DNA of 9,838 nucleotides from Sphingobacteriales bacterium (GTDB taxonomy: Bacteria > Bacteroidota > Bacteroidia > Chitinophagales > Chitinophagaceae). The notes below the pieces were generated by a model that was not told where the DNA came from, made no database searches, and worked only from the letters and a program-made list of their open reading frames with translations. The number at the start of each line of letters is the position of its first letter. Position 1 is the first letter of the stretch. The stretch covers positions 1 through 9,838 of the forward strand of contig CANHUD010000066.1 of assembly GCA_947463665.1 (NCBI GenBank). Direction: 5' to 3'. Of this stretch, positions 1 to 5,708 are shown piece by piece. The translations under genes and the position numbers were made by a program.

Positions 1-516
1 CAACGCCTGCACCAGTCCGAGTGTTCCGGCTTTTAAAATATCCCCGAAGATCACGTTCGTACCCAGCAGGATCAGTCCGATCTTCACGTACAATTCGGTT
101 GACAATACCGCACGAAGCCACTCCGGTACGCGGAACAGATTGCTGATCAGCAAACCAAGCCCGAGACTAACAATCACCGATTCCAGATTCAGCGATCGCA
201 CCCAGGCATTGCCTGTAAGAATCAATGCCAGTGTGGTTAACAGATACAACACAACAAATCCACCCAACCAGCTACTGGTCAGTCGCTTCAGCAACCAGCC
301 CCCCAGCAGGGCCACAACCAGCATTACCAGAAAAATAAGGGCGATCTTACCCAGATTGGGAAGCGATACTACATTCTCCTGCAACTCCGAAAAATCATTC
401 CAGTTATACACCGGTACAGCTATATCCAATCCGGATAGTATGGCAACAATAGACAGAAAACCGAGGATGACCACTACCCAGTCTTCCGAAAGCGAAAATG
501 TTGATTTATTTGTCAT
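1..516 (-). CDS. YeiH-type putative sulfate exporter family membrane protein (N-terminal part, gene runs off left edge)
   Basis: No reaction is firmly known for this family (Cons_hypoth698, often named putative sulfate exporter); it is an inner-membrane transporter-like protein. The minus-strand frame opens with ATG at 516-514 and stays open to base 1, giving 172 residues of a protein usually above 300 residues, so the C-terminal half is missing from the window. After a short polar N-terminus with SEDWVVV (10-16), hydrophobic helices appear at about 14-34, 57-76, 83-101 and 112-126. The family-typical stretch LFRVPEW (127-133), followed by TELYVKIGLILLG (140-152), is the main reason for the assignment. 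The start is divergent from tag with only 27 bp between the two ATGs, so their promoters must overlap each other or coding sequence. Family membership is fairly sure; the transported substrate is not. Confidence 0.8.
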   Translation of the reverse strand, partial: MTNKSTFSLSEDWVVVILGFLSIVAILSGLDIAVPVYNWNDFSELQENVVSLPNLGKIALIFLVMLVVALLGGWLLKRLTSSWLGGFVVLYLLTTLALILTGNAWVRSLNLESVIVSLGLGLLISNLFRVPEWLRAVLSTELYVKIGLILLGTNVIFGDILKAGTLGLVQAL

Positions 517-544
517 GCGCGAAAATTACGCATAAATTTATAGC

Positions 545-1123
545 ATGCACGCCATACATCCACACAAATCCCGCTGCCCCTGGTGTGGGGAAGATCCGCT
601 CTACCAGCGCTACCACGATGAGGAATGGGGAAAACCGGTTTATGACGATGAAACGCTGTTTGAATTTCTGGTTCTCGAAAGTTTTCAGGCAGGCCTCAGC
701 TGGATCACAATCCTCCGGAAACGCGAAAATTTCCGAAAAGCCTTTGATCATTTCGATTACCGGAAAATCGCGCTGTATGGTCCTGAAAAAATTGAATCGC
801 TGATGAACAATGCCGGCATCGTCCGTAACCGGCTCAAGATCGAAGCCACGATCTCCAACGCCAGCCGGTTCATGGAGATCCAGCAGGAATACGGTAGTTT
901 TTCATCCTTCATCTGGAAATATGTGGATGGCCAGCCACTGGTCAATCATCCCCTTTCAATGAAAGACCTGCCCGCTTCCACCCCATTGTCTGATCAGATA
1001 GCCGCAGACCTTAAGAAACGCGGATTCCGGTTCCTCGGCTCCACCGTGATGTATGCACACATGCAGGCCACGGGTATGGTGAACGATCATTTGGCGAATT
1101 GCTGGATAAGAACCGGCGAATGA
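545..1123 (+). CDS. tag: DNA-3-methyladenine glycosylase I
   Basis: This base-excision repair enzyme removes 3-methyladenine from alkylated DNA by cleaving the N-glycosidic bond; it acts in the cytoplasm. The 192-aa length matches the family. Residues line up with E. coli Tag at a constant offset of seven: Cys11 and His24 near the N-terminus and His182 and Cys186 near the C-terminus form the structural zinc site, and Glu45 in the segment LVLESFQAGLSWIT matches the conserved base-pocket glutamate. The opening CPWCGEDPLYQRYHDEEWG block (11-29) is characteristic. The ATG at 545 is the only reasonable start, because it keeps the zinc-binding N-terminus and lies 28 bp from the divergent transporter start. 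No strong ribosome binding site is visible, as is common in Bacteroidota. No Ada-like neighbour is present, so nothing in the window suggests alkylation-inducible control. Confidence 0.97.
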   Translation: MHAIHPHKSRCPWCGEDPLYQRYHDEEWGKPVYDDETLFEFLVLESFQAGLSWITILRKRENFRKAFDHFDYRKIALYGPEKIESLMNNAGIVRNRLKIEATISNASRFMEIQQEYGSFSSFIWKYVDGQPLVNHPLSMKDLPASTPLSDQIAADLKKRGFRFLGSTVMYAHMQATGMVNDHLANCWIRTGE

Positions 1124-1169
1124 GGCAGGAAACCCTTTCTAAACCATTGCCAAAGACAAACCCCTTTCT

Positions 1170-1820
1170 ATGAGCGCCACAAAATTGAAACGATCCTTAA
1201 AAGCCTGCACCGGACTGCCCGAAGACCTTAACATTCGTCTGCACAGAGCCATCAGCTGGCTGAAATGTGCCGAAAAACATCCAGAAGATGTGGACCTCCA
1301 TTTTCTGATGCATTGGATCGCCCTGAATGCCTGCTATGCACTGGATATGCAGACGAAGGACACCCGAACGGAACGCGACAAGTTCCGGCAATTCATAGAA
1401 AATCTGGTAAAGCACGATCAGGAGCGTCGGATCTTTAACCTGCTCTGGGAACGATTTTCCGGACCGGTGAAAATGCTCATCGAAAATCAGTTTGTCTTTA
1501 AACGATTCTGGGATTACCAGCGCGGAGAAGTAACCAGCTGGGAGGGAGCTTTCCGAAAATCCAACGAAATCGCCGTTACCTGCCTGGCCGAACAAAACGT
1601 GGCCGGTCTGCTGGAGATCCTGCTGGACCGCCTCTACGTTCTTCGAAACCAACTCATGCATGGGGGTGCTACCTACGGCAGTGGGATCAACCGGAGACAG
1701 GTGCGGGATGGAGCCAACATGCTCCAACTACTGGTGCCCATACTCATCGATATCATGATGCAACACCCGGAAGAAAACTGGGGCACCCTGTTGTTCCCGG
1801 TAGTGAAAGAAAACAGCTGA
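1170..1820 (+). CDS. Uncharacterised helical protein with HEPN-like R-N-x3-H motif
   Basis: I do not recognise this 216-aa protein as a named family. It is predicted to be largely alpha-helical and soluble, with no signal peptide. The notable feature is RNQLMH at 159-164 inside a helix, followed by GGATYGSGINRRQ. An Arg-polar-x3-His motif in the last third of a helical protein is the hallmark of HEPN domains, many of which are RNases or toxin components. The N-terminal part has an amphipathic helix (RLHRAISWLKCAEKH, 23-37) and HFLMHWIALNACYAL (44-58), similar in style to HEPN proteins that sense or bind nucleic acids. It starts 46 bp after tag on the same strand and could be co-transcribed with it. 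It ends 216 bp before the WYL regulator, so a role with the downstream cassette is possible but not shown. The HEPN assignment is an inference from motif and helical pattern. Confidence 0.75.
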   Translation: MSATKLKRSLKACTGLPEDLNIRLHRAISWLKCAEKHPEDVDLHFLMHWIALNACYALDMQTKDTRTERDKFRQFIENLVKHDQERRIFNLLWERFSGPVKMLIENQFVFKRFWDYQRGEVTSWEGAFRKSNEIAVTCLAEQNVAGLLEILLDRLYVLRNQLMHGGATYGSGINRRQVRDGANMLQLLVPILIDIMMQHPEENWGTLLFPVVKENS

Positions 1821-1870
1821 TTTTTCAATGTAGCGGTTAAGGGTCTGAATCAACGCTTCCATTCAGCAAA

Positions 1871-1922
1871 ATTACCCTTGCCCGGACATTTCTGCCCGGG
1901 CCAACAAATTTGTCGGGGTAAT
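1871..1922. repeat. Nested inverted repeats in the WYL upstream region
   Basis: An outer stem ATTACCC (1871-1877) pairs with GGGTAAT (1916-1922). Inside it GCCCGG (1880-1885) pairs with CCGGGC (1896-1901) around a 10-nt loop. A third dyad, CCAACAAATTTGTCGG (1901-1916), is palindromic except for one position pair. No T-run follows, so it is not a classical intrinsic terminator. It may fold as RNA at the end of the upstream transcript or form protein-binding sites for the WYL regulator. Confidence 0.5.
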
Positions 1923-1923
1923 A

Positions 1924-2036
1924 TAGGTTAGCAACGACTGATCGACACAAAGTAAATACAAGTTTTTGTCAGATTAGGTCAAACCATACAGCTGGTCAAT
2001 ATTTTTATATTATTTTAGAGGTACTTAACCTAACCG
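1924..2036 (+). promoter_or_regulatory. Presumed promoter/operator region of the WYL-HNH-HIT unit
   Basis: This AT-rich gap leads to the regulator ATG. TATTTTAG (2011-2018) matches the Bacteroidota -7 consensus TAnnTTTG at all but one fixed position, but I see no convincing -33 TTG at normal spacing. Possible operator elements are TAGGTTA (1924-1930), whose reverse complement TAACCTA lies at 2026-2032, and the direct repeat GGTCAA at 1977-1982 and 1994-1999. WYL regulators often control their own operon, so a site here is expected; which repeat is used cannot be decided from sequence alone. Confidence 0.35.
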
Positions 2037-2927
2037 ATGTTTAACCAGAAGCGAATCTACCGCGTCTTCCAGCTGATCAATTACCTCAAGGCCCGTCCGG
2101 CCAAACCGATTAAATCGATCATGAAATTCCTGGGCACATCAGAACGAACGGTGTACCGCTACATCGATCTGCTGATAGAATTGGGTTTTCGCATTGAAAA
2201 AGACAGCAGCAACAGAATTTGGATTGAATCAAAGAGTACTTCGCTCACCATTTTTACCCCCCAGGAGGCTGCTTATCTGGAGAAACTTATCCAGACAACC
2301 GGAAAACAGAACAAACTGGCTGAAAGTACCCTGCACAAGATCCAGCAGTCATCCGATCATCAAATCGGTGCAGAAACCCTCTACAATGCACATTTGTCGA
2401 ATATTGTAGCCACCATTTCACAGGCGATCGCCGAGGAAAAACAGCTCATCATCAAAAGCTATGCATCGGCACATAGCCAGAGCATAAGCGACCGGATCGT
2501 AGAGCCGGTAGCTTTTACCGACAACTACATTTCACTCTGTGCGTTTGAGCCAAAGTCGAAACTGAACAAGTATTTCAACATCGAACGCATGGGATCGGTT
2601 TCCCTTTCCAACCGAAAAATGAAATACCAGGAGCAGCATGCTTTCCACAAACCCGATGTCTTTGGTTTTCAGGGAAAAACATTGAACAAAGAGGTTTCTT
2701 TCCGACTGAACCTCCGGGCCATGCTGTTCCTACGGGAAAGCTATCCAATGAGCATCCCCTTTATTGAACAGGAAACACCGGAAACCTACCTGTTCACCGC
2801 AAAGGTGCAGAGCTTCACGGCACCTGCAAAATTTATACTGGGCATGCAAAAAAATGTGGAGGTAATGGGTTCACTTGCCTTCAGACGATATATGGAAGCG
2901 ATCAGAAAGAAATACGATGAGGCGTAA
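2037..2927 (+). CDS. WYL-domain transcriptional regulator (HTH + WYL + C-terminal extension)
   Basis: This 296-aa DNA-binding regulator probably controls the gene it precedes. Residues about 5-62 form a DeoR/HTH_11-like winged helix, with the recognition helix in TSERTVYRYIDLLIELGF (34-51). A linker follows, then a WYL-like sensor domain at about 120-190, with LIIKSYAS (137-144), RIVEPVAF (153-160) and YISLCAF (164-170), where the name-giving Trp-Tyr-Leu is replaced. The C-terminal part ends in FILGMQKNVEVMGSLAFRRYMEAIRKKY, resembling the WCX extension. WYL domains are known to bind nucleic acid or nucleotide ligands, and relatives such as BrxR and CapW repress phage-defence operons. The HNH-HIT gene begins 23 bp downstream on the same strand, so the two are almost certainly one transcript. 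The ATG at 2037 gives a complete HTH. The family call is secure; the ligand and target are inferred. Confidence 0.88.
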   Translation: MFNQKRIYRVFQLINYLKARPAKPIKSIMKFLGTSERTVYRYIDLLIELGFRIEKDSSNRIWIESKSTSLTIFTPQEAAYLEKLIQTTGKQNKLAESTLHKIQQSSDHQIGAETLYNAHLSNIVATISQAIAEEKQLIIKSYASAHSQSISDRIVEPVAFTDNYISLCAFEPKSKLNKYFNIERMGSVSLSNRKMKYQEQHAFHKPDVFGFQGKTLNKEVSFRLNLRAMLFLRESYPMSIPFIEQETPETYLFTAKVQSFTAPAKFILGMQKNVEVMGSLAFRRYMEAIRKKYDEA

Positions 2928-2950
2928 GCGTAAAACCTAACTGAAAAACT

Positions 2951-3946
2951 ATGGACTTTATTCACTTCAGAGACTTCCTACTAACAGGCATGAAGATGTC
3001 GCATATTTACCAGCCGGTAATGCTTAAACATCTGCTGCTTACGGGTGGGAAAGCAACGGATGTTGAAATCGCCGCACAACTACTGCAGTACGATGAAGCC
3101 GAATTGGAATATTATCAGAACATTACCAATAGAATGGTAGGACAAGTTCTTCGCAAACGAGGGATTGTGGCTAAAGATAAAAACACGTATCATCTTCCTG
3201 ATTATGCACGGCTGTCGCGTCAACAGATCAACGAACTCATCAATATCTGTGATGTAAAAGTAGATGAGTATATTAGGAAAAGGGGTGAAGCGATTTGGTC
3301 ACATAGAAGTAAGAGCAGAAGAATTATTCCAGGTACTATTCGATATGAAGTGCTGAAAAGAGCTCAATTCCGTTGTGAACTTTGTGGTATATCCGCCAGT
3401 GAAAAAGCCCTTGAGGTAGATCACATCGTTCCGAAAAATCACGGGGGCGAAGACAGCCTACACAATTACCAGGCACTCTGCTATAGTTGTAATGCATCGA
3501 AAGGCGACAGAGATGCTACGGATTTCAGAGAAGCCGAAGTAATGTATCAGGTTCGAAAAAAAGAATGTATTTTTTGCCATCTCCCATCAGGTCGGATTCA
3601 GTTGGAGAACCATCTGGCTGTTGCCATACTTGATCTCTACCCGGTCACAAATGGACATACTCTGATCATTCCCAAAAGACACACAGCCGATTATTTCCAG
3701 CTCAATCAACCAGAGATCAATGCTATTAACGATATCATACACAAGGTCCGTCAGAACTTACAGAAAAAAGATGCTGTCATCTCTGGATTTAACATCGGGA
3801 TGAACTGTGGTACCAGTGCTGGCCAGACAATTTTTCATACCCATATTCATTTAATACCCAGAAGAGAAAGGGACGTAGCAGACCCAACAGGTGGTATTAG
3901 GAATATCATTACTGAAAAGGGGAACTATTTGTTAACCCATTCGTAA
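2951..3946 (+). CDS. HNH endonuclease-HIT domain fusion protein
   Basis: This 331-aa cytoplasmic protein joins a nuclease and a nucleotide-processing domain. Residues about 17-85 look like a small winged-helix or restriction-enzyme N-terminal domain (unassigned). The HNH domain spans about 128-188: zinc cysteines C142/C145 (CELC) and C177/C180 (CYSC), the D157-H158 pair with the general-base histidine, and N172 and N181. The HIT domain spans about 204-315: a CIFC start (206-209), GHTLIIPKRH (235-244), and the histidine triad HTHIH at 296-300 within GQTIFHTHIHLIPR, whose middle His298 would be the nucleophile attacking a nucleotide alpha-phosphate. No key residue is missing. The HNH part implies DNA cleavage, while HIT relatives hydrolyse dinucleotides or nucleotide conjugates; the combined substrate is unknown. 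A 23-bp gap links it to the WYL regulator. The stop overlaps the end of the convergent gene by 22 bp. The start at 2951 is preferred; Met14 and Met16 are alternatives. Confidence 0.9.
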   Translation: MDFIHFRDFLLTGMKMSHIYQPVMLKHLLLTGGKATDVEIAAQLLQYDEAELEYYQNITNRMVGQVLRKRGIVAKDKNTYHLPDYARLSRQQINELINICDVKVDEYIRKRGEAIWSHRSKSRRIIPGTIRYEVLKRAQFRCELCGISASEKALEVDHIVPKNHGGEDSLHNYQALCYSCNASKGDRDATDFREAEVMYQVRKKECIFCHLPSGRIQLENHLAVAILDLYPVTNGHTLIIPKRHTADYFQLNQPEINAINDIIHKVRQNLQKKDAVISGFNIGMNCGTSAGQTIFHTHIHLIPRRERDVADPTGGIRNIITEKGNYLLTHS

Positions 3947-5109
3947 TCCAGGGGCAACATCGTAGCCATTTTCTCCCACCAACCCCAGAAACCATTAAAA
4001 ATAAGGTTCGCCGGATCTGCATAATATCCATTTGCCCATACCTCTATTGCGGGCGCATCCACCAGTTGCAACTCCGATATCCGCCGGCCACCGCTCTCCG
4101 GAAAGCTCTGGAGAAATTCTACCGGTGCCCCCTGGGGTTTGAACCATACATGCAGAAAATCCTGAAAACGTAGCATGTAAACCGATGAATCGCTCATCGT
4201 TCCCAACTGTTCCCCTGATAACAACTCCTTATCGATAGTTGAAAGCAGATTCGGCTGCTTCAGTACTCTTGAATAATAAGAAGAGCTGTCGCCGGCCATA
4301 TTAATCATATCGGATTCTAAAAACATAGTCCGGTACAGTTGCCGAACACGTTCCTTCTCCAGATTTGTTTTTTTATGCATAGCCCGAACCTCAAAACCCT
4401 CTTCCTGGAATCGTCCGGCATGCAGCGCCCGCATGAAATGCAGCACCGATCCGGTATACACCTCTTTACGCTTTTCCACCCACTTTTGCTGTCGGTTTTT
4501 AGCCCCTTTCATCGGTTCAAAAAATGGAAATCCTGCGTAAAAAAGCAGTTGAGTATCAAAAGCAAACCAAAACTCCTCCATCTGGTAGCGAATGCGGTAT
4601 CCCAATGCTTTATTTTCAATAACAAGCGGTTCTTTAGCGATCACCGTCAGCAATTTTCCTTTTTCGGATAACCGGAAACGGAGTACCTCCGGATTCAGCA
4701 GGCGACATTCTGCAGCGTAGGCCGACATACCAATAAACTGTTCCAAAAACCAACGCCCCCATTTCTTCCATCCGTCCTTCTCAAATGCTTCCACCACCAC
4801 GGTTTCCAGCGTCGAAGTCTTTGTAAACATCCGGATAAGCAGGCTGTCAGACCCCTCTCCCAAAACCGCCTGCTGAAAGGTTGCATACCCCACAGACGTT
4901 GCTACCAACTCAAACTTGCCGTTGGGCAGCAGCAATTGAAATCGTCCACGATCATCTGTGAGGGTACCTACAGATGTATTACTGAGAAAAACACTTACCC
5001 CTGGCAACGGCAATCCCTTTTCCGCATCTATGACCGTTCCTGTTATGCTCCGTTGTCCAATCGCACATGAACAGGATAGCAGCAATAGTAAAACCCATAT
5101 CACTCGCAT
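3925..5109 (-). CDS. Secreted carboxypeptidase-regulatory-like (CarboxypepD_reg-like) domain protein
   Basis: Bacteroidota envelope protein of unknown function, 394 aa from the ATG at 5109-5107. This start is chosen because MRVIWVLLLLLSCSCAIGQ is a clean signal peptide; the frame extends 30 codons further upstream, but that extension would bury the signal and overlap the divergent gene. Cleavage may be by signal peptidase I near AIG-Q, or at the LLSC lipobox (Cys13), giving a lipoprotein. Residues about 21-92 form a beta-sandwich of the CarboxypepD_reg-like type (ITGTVIDAEKGLPLPGVSV, TDDRGRF, VGYATF), the module also found at the N-terminus of TonB-dependent receptors; no receptor barrel follows. 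The remainder, beginning WKKWGRWFLEQFIG, is a conserved but uncharacterised region seen in similar Bacteroidota proteins. It converges on the HNH-HIT gene with a 22-bp overlap and diverges from the acetyltransferase across 55 bp. Confidence 0.85.
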   Translation of the reverse strand: MRVIWVLLLLLSCSCAIGQRSITGTVIDAEKGLPLPGVSVFLSNTSVGTLTDDRGRFQLLLPNGKFELVATSVGYATFQQAVLGEGSDSLLIRMFTKTSTLETVVVEAFEKDGWKKWGRWFLEQFIGMSAYAAECRLLNPEVLRFRLSEKGKLLTVIAKEPLVIENKALGYRIRYQMEEFWFAFDTQLLFYAGFPFFEPMKGAKNRQQKWVEKRKEVYTGSVLHFMRALHAGRFQEEGFEVRAMHKKTNLEKERVRQLYRTMFLESDMINMAGDSSSYYSRVLKQPNLLSTIDKELLSGEQLGTMSDSSVYMLRFQDFLHVWFKPQGAPVEFLQSFPESGGRRISELQLVDAPAIEVWANGYYADPANLIFNGFWGWWEKMATMLPLDYEWVNK

Positions 5110-5164
5110 CTGTAAGATTACTTCAAATTCGGTAATTTCATCCCAACCGTTAACATTATTTAAC

Positions 5165-5689
5165 ATGAAGCAGGAGGTGATCATCCAACCAATTACCATC
5201 CATGATCTGGAAACGCTTCAACAACTTTCCAGACAAACCTTCTTTGAAACATTCGCCCACCAGAACACGGAAGCAAACATGACCCACTACCTGGAAACAG
5301 CCTTTTCTTTGGAAAAACTTTCCGAGGAACTACTGGAACCGGATGCTGCATTTTTCTTTTCTCTATGGAACGATGAACCTGTTGGCTATCTGAAAATAAT
5401 CCTGAATAAGCATCCGGATGGTCACCGGGATCCGCGATACATGGAAATCGAACGCATTTATGTGCGCAGCACCTTCCACGGTAAAGGAGTGGCCGGAATA
5501 CTCTTCGAAAAAGCGCTATCCATCGCCCGTAATAACCTAATAGGATATGTATGGCTGGGTGTATGGGAACACAATCCCCGTGCCATTGCTTTTTATTCAA
5601 AATACGGATTCTCCGCCTTTGGAAAGCATGACTTCTTCCTTGGTGAGGATCGGCAGACCGATATTCTGATGGGGGTATCGCTGAATTAA
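5165..5689 (+). CDS. GNAT family N-acetyltransferase, PaiA-like (polyamine acetyltransferase type)
   Basis: Transfers an acetyl group from acetyl-CoA to an amine in the cytoplasm. Of 174 aa, the central block MEIERIYV (93-100) followed by HGKGVAG (105-111) is the acetyl-CoA pyrophosphate loop (motif A), and WLGVWEHNPRAIAFYSKYGF (130-149) is motif B. The N-terminal pattern LQQLSRQTFFETFAHQNTE (18-36) followed by YLETAF matches what I recall of Bacillus PaiA, a spermidine/spermine acetyltransferase, so polyamines are a plausible substrate; this rests on remembered similarity. The ATG at 5165 is chosen over an upstream in-frame one at 4958 because the family starts here and the extra region is antisense to the divergent signal-peptide gene. 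It is convergent with the PKD lipoprotein gene, with a 19-bp gap. Confidence 0.93.
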   Translation: MKQEVIIQPITIHDLETLQQLSRQTFFETFAHQNTEANMTHYLETAFSLEKLSEELLEPDAAFFFSLWNDEPVGYLKIILNKHPDGHRDPRYMEIERIYVRSTFHGKGVAGILFEKALSIARNNLIGYVWLGVWEHNPRAIAFYSKYGFSAFGKHDFFLGEDRQTDILMGVSLN

Positions 5690-5708
5690 GCCTGCAAACC
5701 GATTAAAA

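Noticed and set aside
506..751. 81-codon minus-strand frame over the tag start
   Set aside because: It lies antisense to a certain tag gene and overlaps the YeiH start; the protein has no family features.
1197..1727. 176-codon open frame on the minus strand
   Set aside because: Antisense to the HEPN-like gene; its translation has no recognisable domain, while the plus-strand frame gives a coherent helical protein with a motif.
1880..1901. GC-rich hairpin read as an intrinsic terminator
   Set aside because: No run of T follows on either strand, so termination by this hairpin alone is not supported.
4958..5164. 69-codon N-terminal extension of the acetyltransferase
   Set aside because: It is antisense to the signal peptide and beta-sandwich of the neighbouring gene, and the GNAT family begins at the ATG at 5165.
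5110..5199. 30-codon N-terminal extension of the CarboxypepD_reg-like protein
   Set aside because: It would place a polar stretch before a clear signal peptide and overlap the divergent acetyltransferase start.
5193..5600. 135-codon minus-strand frame across the acetyltransferase
   Set aside because: Shadow frame rich in Arg, Cys and Pro with no domain; the plus strand encodes a clear GNAT.
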